Made by a program: the position numbers and the translations under genes
NCBI GenBank assembly: GCA_020061105.1
Contig: JAGUYW010000027.1
Span: forward strand, 32,194 to 96,193
Length of the DNA: 64,000 bases
Reading direction: 5' to 3'
Source of the DNA: Anaerolineales bacterium
Lineage (GTDB): Bacteria > Chloroflexota > Anaerolineae > Anaerolineales > UBA4823
The notes under the pieces: model-generated
Database searches by the model: none
Seen by the model: the letters and a program-made list of their open reading frames with translations, nothing else
Told to the model about the DNA's origin: nothing
Shown: positions 29,225 to 38,301 of the stretch, in pieces
How positions within the stretch are numbered: the first letter of the stretch is position 1
Layout of the letters: every line of letters starts with the position of its first letter

Positions 29225-31456
29225 TCAAGCCTTTTTGGAAAACAGCGCCAGGCTGGCCCCCAAAAGCAACCCGCTGGCAGTTCCCACCAGCGCGCCAAAC
29301 GGATCGTACACGGCGTTCTTTTGCAACTCCAGGTTCAGCCAGTCGAACAAGCGGGCGGCCATCAGACCGGCTGCAGCGCCCGAGACTGCTCCAAAGCCAA
29401 ATCCAAAGATGGCGCCTTCTTGTAAGCCTAGCCGGCCACGTAAGGGGCTGATACCACCCAACGCACCCAGCAGCGCCAGGAAGAACATTTGGCTGACCCC
29501 ACCCAACAATGCGCCCACCAGGAGCGGTTGAAGGCTTCCTTGTAATGGATAAAGCAGCTTTCCCAAAGCGCTGCCCAAGATCATGCCCATAAAACCGCCA
29601 TAGGTCCCCACAAGGCTGGTAAAGCTCAACGGCGGCGCCCAGAACTTCAAGAAGCTTTTCCAGGGGGAAACGTGGAGGCGAAGAATCAACATTTTGACCT
29701 GCTCCCAATCGCCAGCTTTGGCTGCCACCTGGATTGAAGCCTGGTGTTCTCCATAGGACAAGTCGCCTACTGATAGGTCGACCTGCGCAGGACATGCCGA
29801 GCCTGGCGAACAGCCGAAGTGAGGCGGGCGTGCGATTGCCCAGGGACGGTCGCTGGAGATGCGACCCTCGAAAAAGCTGCCCCCAAGATTATTGACTTGA
29901 AATGCATCCCGCAACATCGCTCCCCTGGCGACTTTCCCAAAATCCAATTCCAGGGTATCGATGGCTAATTCCGGTTCAGGGACAATGAATTTGATGGCGA
30001 TTTGTAGCTTACCGGCTGTTCCGGCATCCAGATTCAGGTAGTAGGTCTGGGTTTGTGGTGAGGGCGTCAGGTTGGAGGTATCGATTCTTAGTTTTAAGGA
30101 GCAGCGCTCGTGAAAGATGAATTCTTTTGGAGTCAGCTTTAGACACGGAGCGGTTTTTACACAGATACCGTGTAAACAACCGCTGCCCTGGTTGCTTAAG
30201 GAGATGTCAAGCCGGCGAAAGGATCGCCATGGGATCATGCCGGCGTCAATGACAGTCTGGTTGGTGTGCAAACTCGGGGCAGGAAAGCGCGGGTCAAGCT
30301 GGCGCAGCACTGCATCCAGGGCTAGATGGGGGTTGGATTGCCGGGCTTTGGTATCGCGGATTGTTTTTGCATAATGGTTCTGGTGGTTTTTGCGAAACCA
30401 GTCTTCCCAATCGCCGTCTTTGAGATACTCGAGCGCTTCCTGCCAATGTTGGTCAGCCATGGCTGCCAGGCTGGCGGGTTGCAGCGACCGGGCGCCATTT
30501 TGCCAGCGGAAAGCCGCCATTCCCGCAGGCGGCGGCTGCAACAAATCGGCAAACTCTGCGGCGGTGGGACGCCGCCGGACATCGATTGTGAGCGCCTTCT
30601 GCAACGCCGCAGCGATATCAGATGGCAGGCGATTTATTTTTGGAAATGGATCTGGAGGTTCTGGCGGCTGTTGATCGGTTAGAAGATGGTAGAGAGTCGC
30701 CGCCAGGGCGTAAACATCTGAGCGGTGCTCGGCTTGACCGGCGATCTGCTCTGGCGCAGCGTAGCCAAGCGTACCATAGATACTGGTTTTGCCTTTAGCG
30801 GCGCGTCCTGCTGGCGGCGCCATCCCGGCGGCTTTCACCGTTCCGAAATCCACCAGCCAGATATTGCCCGACTCGTCCAGGATTAAATTAGCCGGTTTGA
30901 TATCCATGTGGACAATATTCTTGCCGGCTAAGACTTGCAGAATCCGGCAAATTTCAATTCCCCACTGGCGTACCTGCTCAGGCGAGTAGGGCTGCCCAGG
31001 GATAAGCTTGCCATTGGGATCCAGGTGTGTCAGGCCGCTCTCCAGGTTTTTCCCCTCGATAAATTGCATCACGATATAAAATCGACCGGCCTGGCTGAAA
31101 TATTCATAGATTTGGGGAATTCCCGCCACACTCAAGGAGGCAAGGGTGGCAGCTTCGATTTCGAAGCGACGTTGGGCGCGCTCTTTTTCGCCTGGCTTGC
31201 CAGGGTCATAATAATCGAGCATTTCTTTGATGACCACGGGGTGCGGGCGGTTGGCAATTGTACGGTGAGCCAGGTACAAAGCGCCCATGCCGCCCTGGCC
31301 CAGGCTGCGTTGAATGGTATAGGTGTATCCGCCCTTCAGGGTAGCTCCCGGCCTGATCTGGCCGGATGGCGCGCTGATCAAGGGCGTACCGCATTTGACG
31401 CAGTGTTTAGCCTGGGGTTGGTTAATGGCCTGGCATTGCGGGCATCGCATTGCCAT
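29225..31456 (-). CDS. Zinc-ribbon Ser/Thr protein kinase with ASH-like beta-sandwich region and C-terminal TM bundle
   Basis: N-terminal MRCPQCQAINQPQAKHCVKCGTPL; kinase VVIKEM, VHMDIKPANLIL, VDFGTVK, GYAAPEQ; ELAIDTLELDFGKVARGAMLRDAFQVNNLGG; Gly-rich TM C-terminus. Confidence 0.9.
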   Translation of the reverse strand: MAMRCPQCQAINQPQAKHCVKCGTPLISAPSGQIRPGATLKGGYTYTIQRSLGQGGMGALYLAHRTIANRPHPVVIKEMLDYYDPGKPGEKERAQRRFEIEAATLASLSVAGIPQIYEYFSQAGRFYIVMQFIEGKNLESGLTHLDPNGKLIPGQPYSPEQVRQWGIEICRILQVLAGKNIVHMDIKPANLILDESGNIWLVDFGTVKAAGMAPPAGRAAKGKTSIYGTLGYAAPEQIAGQAEHRSDVYALAATLYHLLTDQQPPEPPDPFPKINRLPSDIAAALQKALTIDVRRRPTAAEFADLLQPPPAGMAAFRWQNGARSLQPASLAAMADQHWQEALEYLKDGDWEDWFRKNHQNHYAKTIRDTKARQSNPHLALDAVLRQLDPRFPAPSLHTNQTVIDAGMIPWRSFRRLDISLSNQGSGCLHGICVKTAPCLKLTPKEFIFHERCSLKLRIDTSNLTPSPQTQTYYLNLDAGTAGKLQIAIKFIVPEPELAIDTLELDFGKVARGAMLRDAFQVNNLGGSFFEGRISSDRPWAIARPPHFGCSPGSACPAQVDLSVGDLSYGEHQASIQVAAKAGDWEQVKMLILRLHVSPWKSFLKFWAPPLSFTSLVGTYGGFMGMILGSALGKLLYPLQGSLQPLLVGALLGGVSQMFFLALLGALGGISPLRGRLGLQEGAIFGFGFGAVSGAAAGLMAARLFDWLNLELQKNAVYDPFGALVGTASGLLLGASLALFSKKA

Positions 31457-31460
31457 TCCC

Positions 31461-33020
31461 CTACGGATTGGCCGAGCGGGCGCAGCGAAAGCCCAGATCG
31501 TCGCGTTCGTCTGCCAGGGTCAGCCAGTCGCGGTGCACGGCGCGAACGGTCAGGCGGCTATAAACCCGCCACGAACCGCCCCGCAGGACATGCATAAATG
31601 GGCCTTGATATTCGCTGGCGGTCCACTCCCAAACATTGCCACACATATCCCACACCCCGTAGGGGCTGGCGCCTTGTGGATATTTATCCACTGGCGTGGT
31701 TGCGCCGATCCCGGATTCCCAGTTGTTACAATATTTACCATCTTGCCAATCCTCGCCCCAGGGGTAGGTGCGCCCATCTTCTCCGCGGGCAGCTTTTTCC
31801 CACTCTTCTTCGCTGGGCAGGTGGCAGCCCAACCAGCGGCAGAAGGACAGGGCATCGTGCAGACTGACCCCCACGACGGGGTTATTAGGCTTACCACCCG
31901 GGTATTGGCGTCCTTTCCAATGGACGGGCGGGGGGTGCTGGGGATAAGCCTCTAGAAAGAGCCGGTATTGCGTGTTCGTAACCGGGTACTTGGCGATTTG
32001 GAACTCGGGCAAATGGATGACCTGTGCTTCTTCGCCAAAGGTAAATTTGCCAGCAGGAATGGTCACCCAATCCATTTGGGCAGCCAGGCGGCGCGAAGTT
32101 GGTGAAGGCGAGCGGCGCCCCTGGGCTGCCCCGCCTGCCGACGAGTTGGTATATTCAGAAGATAGTAATTCTGGCAGCAATGGCATGGGAGGCACGGCCT
32201 GGCGGGGGAGGGTGGCGTCTTTTTGGCGCAAACCCATGCGAAACTCGCCAATATTTGCATAACGATCTTCAGACAGCACTTGCATGCCTTTCAAAATAGC
32301 GGTTTCCACATGCGGGCTGATCTGCGGGTTGATCTGGCGAGGCGGCGTTAAGGGCTCGCCCGTGACACGCGAGATGCTCTCGGGCGGTTTGCGATTGGTG
32401 AGTAAAGTGTAAACAGTGGCTGCAAGGGCGTAAATGTCGGTGGGCAAGTTGGTCTTTTCATGCCCATATTGTTCGACTGGCGAATAGCCGGGTGTTACGG
32501 CGCGTGCTCCGATGGTGGTACGCGTATCGGGGTCATACGCCTTGGCAATTCCAAAATCGACCAGAATGGCCAGCCCGTTCAAAGTGATCTTGATGTTGGC
32601 GGGCTTGATGTCTCGGTGGATAATGGGGGGTTTTTGTGAATGTAGATAGCTCAGCGCGTCGCAAATTTGATCGATCCAGGCCAGGGCTTGTTTCTCGGCT
32701 AACGGTTGTTCGATGCGATCTAAAATAGTTTGTAAATCATAGCCCTCAATGAAATCCATTACCAGGTACTGGCCCTGGGCAGGGATGGTGAAATAGTCGA
32801 TCACTCGCGGCAGGCTGGGGTGGCGCAAGTGTGCCAGCAGGCGCGCTTCACGCTCGAATTGGCGTTTTGCCTCTTCCCAGTAATCCAGGTTTTCCTTTAA
32901 GGCGCAGAAAGTGTTCAGGCTCAGATCCTCGGCGCGATATACCGCCCCAAAACCGCCTTGTCCCAGAGACTTAACGATGCGATAGCGCTGATTGATGATT
33001 TCGCCTGGTTTCAACGCCAT
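31461..33020 (-). CDS. Ser/Thr protein kinase fused to a C-terminal FGE/SUMF-like domain
   Basis: Kinase motifs CALKENL, IIHRDIKPANIKI, VDFGIAK, TPGYSPVEQYG; FGE-like PVTNTQYRLFLEAY...PVVGVSLHDALSFCRWLGCHLPSEEEWEKAARG...GVWDMCGNVWEWTASEY...LRGGSWR...DDLGFRCAR. Confidence 0.93.
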   Translation of the reverse strand: MALKPGEIINQRYRIVKSLGQGGFGAVYRAEDLSLNTFCALKENLDYWEEAKRQFEREARLLAHLRHPSLPRVIDYFTIPAQGQYLVMDFIEGYDLQTILDRIEQPLAEKQALAWIDQICDALSYLHSQKPPIIHRDIKPANIKITLNGLAILVDFGIAKAYDPDTRTTIGARAVTPGYSPVEQYGHEKTNLPTDIYALAATVYTLLTNRKPPESISRVTGEPLTPPRQINPQISPHVETAILKGMQVLSEDRYANIGEFRMGLRQKDATLPRQAVPPMPLLPELLSSEYTNSSAGGAAQGRRSPSPTSRRLAAQMDWVTIPAGKFTFGEEAQVIHLPEFQIAKYPVTNTQYRLFLEAYPQHPPPVHWKGRQYPGGKPNNPVVGVSLHDALSFCRWLGCHLPSEEEWEKAARGEDGRTYPWGEDWQDGKYCNNWESGIGATTPVDKYPQGASPYGVWDMCGNVWEWTASEYQGPFMHVLRGGSWRVYSRLTVRAVHRDWLTLADERDDLGFRCARSANP

Positions 33021-33051
33021 TTCAATACCTGGTCGCTCTCAAAGTGATAGC

Positions 33052-33891
33052 TTATTCGATTTTGGCAACCACCACGCCAATGTTATCCTCACCACCAAAC
33101 TCGTTGGCTGTTTCGATCAATGCTTTGCAACATTCAAGCGGGTCTGAATTGGACTCGATCAATTCAATCACACGTTCTTCACTGGCCGCCATCTCCCATA
33201 AGCCATCTGAACACAACAGTAAAGCGTCGCCTGGTTGGATAGTTTCGTAGAATATGTCTGGCTGAGCCAGTCCTTTCTGTCCTAAGAACCGGTAAATTAC
33301 ATTGCGCTGCGGGTGGTGGAAGATTTCCTCAGGCAGGATTTGGCCTTGCTCAACCAGATGGGCAACCAGAGAATGGTCTTTGCTGATTTGCTGTAAACGG
33401 TGGTTGCGCAGTAGGTAGGTGCGGCTGTCGCCAGCGTTGGCGACAATCATTTGATTTCCATAGATCACTGCCATGCTGACAGTGGAACCTGCGTTGCCGG
33501 CCTGTTCTGGCTTGCGCTGCGCATACTCGAAGACAACGTGATTGGCTTTTTGAATGGCATTGCGCACATAGCTTTCCAGGTCGAATTCCTCCAGGTCGGT
33601 TTTAGAGGCGGCATTCTCGCTTTGCGCCTGGTCTTCTTCACCATTCCGTAGAATCACCGTGGCGCGGGGATCTTTCGAAGCAAACAGATCGCTTAGCTCG
33701 CTTTTGATCGCTTCGACTGCCCAATAGCTGGCAAATTCTCCACCCAGGTGGCCCCCCATGCCATCGCACACTACAAGTAGACCCACAGGTGGAGCGTTGA
33801 GAGGGTGGAATACTTGCGCCCACACAGTATCCTCGTTCATATCGCGCACCAGGCCTACATCTGCCATCGCTGCCGCTGCCAGCTTAATCAT
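33052..33891 (-). CDS. PP2C-family Ser/Thr phosphatase
   Basis: VRDMNEDTVWA, LLVVCDGMGGHLGGEFAS, VSMAVIYGNQMIVANAGDSRTYLLR, DALLLCSDGLWEM, GGEDNIGVVVAKI. Confidence 0.95.
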   Translation of the reverse strand: MIKLAAAAMADVGLVRDMNEDTVWAQVFHPLNAPPVGLLVVCDGMGGHLGGEFASYWAVEAIKSELSDLFASKDPRATVILRNGEEDQAQSENAASKTDLEEFDLESYVRNAIQKANHVVFEYAQRKPEQAGNAGSTVSMAVIYGNQMIVANAGDSRTYLLRNHRLQQISKDHSLVAHLVEQGQILPEEIFHHPQRNVIYRFLGQKGLAQPDIFYETIQPGDALLLCSDGLWEMAASEERVIELIESNSDPLECCKALIETANEFGGEDNIGVVVAKIE

Positions 33892-33980
33892 CTTGGGTCT
33901 CCTTACTTTGGATTGCCCTTAAATCTACCTCAAACTCTTACAAAGAGCAAGCGCTTTCAATCGACTTTGGTTTGTCAAGT

Positions 33981-34652
33981 CTACCCGGTTTCGAGAAACA
34001 TGGGCGTCATCTCGTCTGCGCCAAAAACCACTTCTTCTTTCCCGGTCAGTTTCTCGTGGATTTTTTCCGCAATCAAATCCAGGTGTTGGTGATTGGAAAC
34101 ATAGTTGAGCTGATCTGCCGGAACGGTCAACACCGGGCATAGGCTGAACCTGGCGATCCATTCTTCATATAGAGCATTCAGCTGCGCCAGGTACTCGGCT
34201 GAAATGGCTCTTTCGAAATCGCGCCCGCGCAGCTGGATGCGTTCTAACAGGGTGGGTACAGAGGCGCGCAGGTAAATTACCAGGTCGGGTGGGGGTAATA
34301 ACTCTGTCAGCACCTGGTAGAGTTCGCGGTAGGAGCGGTAATCGCGCTCTCCAACCAGGCCCTGCCGGTACAGATTGTGAGCAAAAATTTCGGCGTCTTC
34401 ATACACGCTGCGATCCTGAATTGCCGAAGTGGGGTGTCCGACCAGTTGGTGATGAATGCGTAGACGACGCGTCAGGAAGAATATTTGTGAGTGAAAAGCC
34501 CAGGCGCGCATATCCTGGTAGAAATCTGCCAGGTAAGGGTTTTCATCCACGGGTTCGAAAAAAGGTTGCCATCCAAGGCGCTGGCAAAGCAGAGTCACCA
34601 GGGTCGATTTTCCTACCCCAATATTGCCAGCAACTGCCACAAATCGTTTCAT
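33981..34652 (-). CDS. Deoxynucleoside kinase (dCK/dGK family)
   Basis: VAGNIGVGKSTLVTLLCQRLGWQPFFEPVDENPYLADFYQDMRAWAFHSQIFFL, DRSVYEDAEIFA, YLRASVPTLLERIQLRGRDFE. Confidence 0.92.
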   Translation of the reverse strand: MKRFVAVAGNIGVGKSTLVTLLCQRLGWQPFFEPVDENPYLADFYQDMRAWAFHSQIFFLTRRLRIHHQLVGHPTSAIQDRSVYEDAEIFAHNLYRQGLVGERDYRSYRELYQVLTELLPPPDLVIYLRASVPTLLERIQLRGRDFERAISAEYLAQLNALYEEWIARFSLCPVLTVPADQLNYVSNHQHLDLIAEKIHEKLTGKEEVVFGADEMTPMFLETG

Positions 34653-36970
34653 CGGTCACGCTCCAAAAAAGCAACCGAAAGTCCTTCATCAGCATCCATA
34701 ACTAATTCCAGATGATAGCTGGCGCGAAAATCGGCGACTTTGATCAACCGGATACACTGCCCATGGGTTTCGCCAGGCAAGAAGTCGGGCAGGTGGTCGG
34801 GTAGCTCGTAGAAGAAATCTCGCCGGAAGATCACACCGGGGTCATCCAGGTAGATTGCCAGGGGAAAAATGTTCGATTCGACCAGGTCCTGGAAAAAATG
34901 CGTCCCGAAAGATGCTTCTGGCGCCAAACCGATGCCTTGCCCGGTCAATTCAATCAGAGACCGGCTGTGGTAGATGTCGCCATAACCGATCTTGACGCCC
35001 AGGTCGGGGTTGGTGGTACCCCAGCGCCCAGGTCCCACGCAAATAAACCGTTCGGCTTTCAGCGCTGCATTCAGGCGCCCAATGGTTTGGCCCAACTCGG
35101 CCCGCGCCGTTTGGGTTGGCAAGGCGTGGTAACATTCGGGGGAGACAAAAAGAACATAACGGATTTGGGGGATACGACCTTCAGGCGCCATGCGCGGGGT
35201 TGAGAAAATAATATCTTCCTCGCGCAGATTCTTGGGCAGCCGCACATCGTCATCTTGCAGGTGGCTTTGCGGCCGGCACTGTAAGATGGTGATTTGTATG
35301 TCAGGCTGCGCTGTATCTGGATTGAGCACATAAGCGGTAAATTCCGTGTCCACTGGCGAAAGATAATGCTTTTCCAGAATTTGCAACATGGTGCTCATGC
35401 GACGCGCCAGGGGCGTGCGGCGCAGCATCTCTTCCATGGTAACCACTAATTTGTCCCGGTTGGCCTCGCTTAACATGATGCGCAAGGGTGTCAAATACCC
35501 GCCTTGATCGACTTCTACCAGATAGCGCAAGACCGGGTAGCTGGGGCGCATCAATTCGCTGGCTGAGATGGTCTTGAAAGCGTTCTCGTGCAAGTCGATG
35601 ACATCGAGTTCTTGTTGAGAGTAACGGCGGATGGCTTTGGTGGATGCTTCTGGATACAGTAGAGGGTGGCTGAGCGCCACCAGGCGCGGGTAGTCGCTGC
35701 CCACCCGATCGACCGCCCGTGTGCCCAACCCCCACACCAGGCGCATAAATCCATCCTGGCGGCGAATTTGCGGCGACCAGCGGTACATGTTACGACTGAA
35801 AGCCACGCCGGCGGCATGCGGTAAGAAATAACGTTCGTAACGCTCGCCTTCTACGATCTGAATTAAGATCGCCATGCGCTCATCGTAATCTTGCAAACCT
35901 TTGGCCCGGCGATACAGCAAGGCGTCTGGGTTCATGATGCTTGAATAGATGCGGATGATAGCTTTGGTGAAGTCGTTCAGATTCTCTTCGAGGGAGCCCT
36001 GGTTGGGACAGAAATGGCTCTCGTATTTGCCGGCGAATGAAGTGCCAAAGTTGTCTTCTAGCAGGCTGGAAGAGCGCACAATCAAAGGCTGGTTGCCAAT
36101 GCTGCGCAGCAAGGTGCGAAATTTATCCAGAATATCGGCTGGAAATAGCCCAGCCAAGAACTCCTCTTGCAGCTTGGGATATTCGGCGCGGATTTGTTCT
36201 TCGAGCTTGTATTTCTGGTCTGCCCAGTGCATCAGGCCGTTGAGCGCCATGAAGGTGTAGGTCAGGTCGGCGCCGATAAAATAGGACTCGGGCATATGCA
36301 AGCCGTTGCGGATTTCATCATCGCCCATCTCGGTCAAGATGCGATAAGCCAGCAGCATTCCAGCAGCCTTACCACCGATTTTGCCCTGCCCAATTTTACG
36401 GGTGCGAATCTGGTTCAGATCATCGATGGTGAACCATTGTTTGGCGATGTTGACATAAGCCAACTGGTCGCTGATCATGGTGCGAATCAACACCACTTTG
36501 ATCTCTTGCAGGCGCGCCATTTGTTGTCGACGCTGGTTTTCAGGCAGTTTGTCGATCGCCAGGGCCTGTTCGAAAAGCATTGCCTGCGGGGCAAGTTCGG
36601 GATTGAAACTAATCTGATCTGTGATCGATTCGGCTCCACGCTCTTGCAAGACCTGGCGGACAATTTGCTCGAACAAGTCGAAGGGTAAATTATAGCCAAA
36701 ATAGAAATCGGTCAGGTGTTCACGAACCCGTGTCAGGCGCAAATCCCAGACATCGGCTGGTTCTTCCATAAATGGATCGTGCAATCCCTCCAGGGCCTGG
36801 GTATGAATGGCTTTTTCACGCGCTTCGGCTTCGAAAGCGGCTGGTTTGGTGATGCCGCGCTCAAATAATTCGCGCCGCATGCGCTTGCGAATGGGTGCGC
36901 TCAGGATTGGATACTGAGCTAATGAAAGGTAAATCGCCAGGGTGCGATCAGAAGAAGCAGCCGGAAACAT
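34649..36970 (-). CDS. PEP/pyruvate-binding (PPDK N-terminal type) domain protein
   Basis: GKIGGKAAGMLLAYRIL, LIVRSSSLLEDNFGTSFAGKYESHF, WGLGTRAVDRVG, GPGRWGTTNPDLGVKIGYGDI. Start placed at 36970 because the longer ORF reads back through the dnaN terminator hairpin. Confidence 0.8.
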   Translation of the reverse strand: MFPAASSDRTLAIYLSLAQYPILSAPIRKRMRRELFERGITKPAAFEAEAREKAIHTQALEGLHDPFMEEPADVWDLRLTRVREHLTDFYFGYNLPFDLFEQIVRQVLQERGAESITDQISFNPELAPQAMLFEQALAIDKLPENQRRQQMARLQEIKVVLIRTMISDQLAYVNIAKQWFTIDDLNQIRTRKIGQGKIGGKAAGMLLAYRILTEMGDDEIRNGLHMPESYFIGADLTYTFMALNGLMHWADQKYKLEEQIRAEYPKLQEEFLAGLFPADILDKFRTLLRSIGNQPLIVRSSSLLEDNFGTSFAGKYESHFCPNQGSLEENLNDFTKAIIRIYSSIMNPDALLYRRAKGLQDYDERMAILIQIVEGERYERYFLPHAAGVAFSRNMYRWSPQIRRQDGFMRLVWGLGTRAVDRVGSDYPRLVALSHPLLYPEASTKAIRRYSQQELDVIDLHENAFKTISASELMRPSYPVLRYLVEVDQGGYLTPLRIMLSEANRDKLVVTMEEMLRRTPLARRMSTMLQILEKHYLSPVDTEFTAYVLNPDTAQPDIQITILQCRPQSHLQDDDVRLPKNLREEDIIFSTPRMAPEGRIPQIRYVLFVSPECYHALPTQTARAELGQTIGRLNAALKAERFICVGPGRWGTTNPDLGVKIGYGDIYHSRSLIELTGQGIGLAPEASFGTHFFQDLVESNIFPLAIYLDDPGVIFRRDFFYELPDHLPDFLPGETHGQCIRLIKVADFRASYHLELVMDADEGLSVAFLERDR

Positions 36971-36991
36971 TTTTCTCTCTGGGAAAAACAA

Positions 36992-37036
36992 ACGGGCATT
37001 GCACGCACCCACGCTTGCGCTTACGTGCTTGCCCGT
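36992..37036 (-). terminator. Terminator between dnaN and the PEP-binding gene
   Basis: ACGGGCA(36992-36998)-TT-GCACG(37001-37005)...CGTGC(37024-37028)-T-TGCCCGT(37030-37036); minus-strand 3' flank TTGTTTTTCCC. Confidence 0.75.
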
Positions 37037-37058
37037 CTGGAATGAGTATTTTGCCGAG

Positions 37059-38204
37059 CTAATTGCCCAGGTGCATGGGCATGATAACGTGTAAGAAGTC
37101 GCCTTGCCCGTCTGGAGCGCTGATGGGGCGTAGCACTCCAGGGCTGGTTTCGCTGGTGGTTTCGACCGTGACATTGGGTGTCTTGATCACATCCAGCACT
37201 TCGCGCAAGAAGCGTACATTGAAGGCGATCAGCAGGGCAGGGCCTTCGATGGTTGCGTCGACGACATTTTGACTGAAGCCAGTCTCTTCGGATTGTCCCG
37301 AAATTTCTACCGCGCCGGGCTTAATGTCGCTGCCGGGGGTGATGTTGATGCGAGCAATATGGGAGCCTTCACGAGCGAAAATCTCAGCCTGTTTGCAGGC
37401 CTTCAGGAAAGAAGCAGTGGAAAGAACGGCGCGGGTATCGCAGCGTTGTGGAATGATCTGTTCGTAGTCGGGGAAGACGCCTTCGATTAACTGTGACACC
37501 AGTTCGATGTCGCGCAGGCGAAAGATCACCTGGCCGCGTCCCGGCGGAAGCACCATCGAAACTTGCTGATCGCCATCGCTGGCGATGCGCGCCAGTTCGC
37601 TCAACGCGCGCGCCGGCACCACGGCGCTGATCGGGGTCGCTACCGGCGTAGGGAGCAGCGCCTTGCGCACAGATAGACGGAAGCCATCTGCCGCGGCCAT
37701 GGTAATTTCTTGCCCTTTGACCTTGATCAAGACACCGGTCAAGATGGGGCGGGCGTCATCCGTCGAAGCAGCGAAGGCTACTTGATGGATCATCTCCTTT
37801 AAATCGGAGACATTGATTTGTAAGCCTTGCGAAAAATCTGCCACCGGCATAGGGGGGAATTCTTGAGCGTCGATGCATTTAAGATCGGTGTTCGAAGCCC
37901 CACAGCGCAAGTTCAAAGTTTGCGTGCGTATGTTTAGATTCATTTCAACGTTCTTGTCAGATAGCGTGCTGACCAGGTCGACAAACGTGCGCGCCGGTAC
38001 TGTGGTCGAGCCTTCTTCTTGAATTTTTGCGCCGATCCAACAGGTGATGCCCAATTCCAAATTGGTCGCTGAAAGCCGCAGGCGACCTTCGTCCGTTGCT
38101 GTCAGGATATTTGCTAATACGGGCAGCGTACTGCGCGGCGAGACGGCGCGCGAAACGATGCTCAAACCCCGGGCCAAATTCTCTTGCAATACCGTGACTT
38201 TCAT
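37059..38204 (-). CDS. dnaN: DNA polymerase III beta sliding clamp
   Basis: MKVTVLQENLARGLSIVSRAVSPRSTLPVLANIL...LRLSATNLELGI; FAASTDDARPILTGVL; C-terminus ...DFLHVIMPMHL. Confidence 0.96.
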   Translation of the reverse strand: MKVTVLQENLARGLSIVSRAVSPRSTLPVLANILTATDEGRLRLSATNLELGITCWIGAKIQEEGSTTVPARTFVDLVSTLSDKNVEMNLNIRTQTLNLRCGASNTDLKCIDAQEFPPMPVADFSQGLQINVSDLKEMIHQVAFAASTDDARPILTGVLIKVKGQEITMAAADGFRLSVRKALLPTPVATPISAVVPARALSELARIASDGDQQVSMVLPPGRGQVIFRLRDIELVSQLIEGVFPDYEQIIPQRCDTRAVLSTASFLKACKQAEIFAREGSHIARINITPGSDIKPGAVEISGQSEETGFSQNVVDATIEGPALLIAFNVRFLREVLDVIKTPNVTVETTSETSPGVLRPISAPDGQGDFLHVIMPMHLGN

Positions 38205-38301
38205 ATGGCAACCCTCTCTTCGTCTGATGTTCTATAGAGTATACAACGAGTGCGCCCTTTTTACCAGTTAATTTCTTTAGCTGCCTGTAAAGGTGTGCTT
38301 C

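Noticed and set aside
38205-38301. oriC next to dnaN
   Set aside because: Gap is under 100 bp with no DnaA-box cluster.
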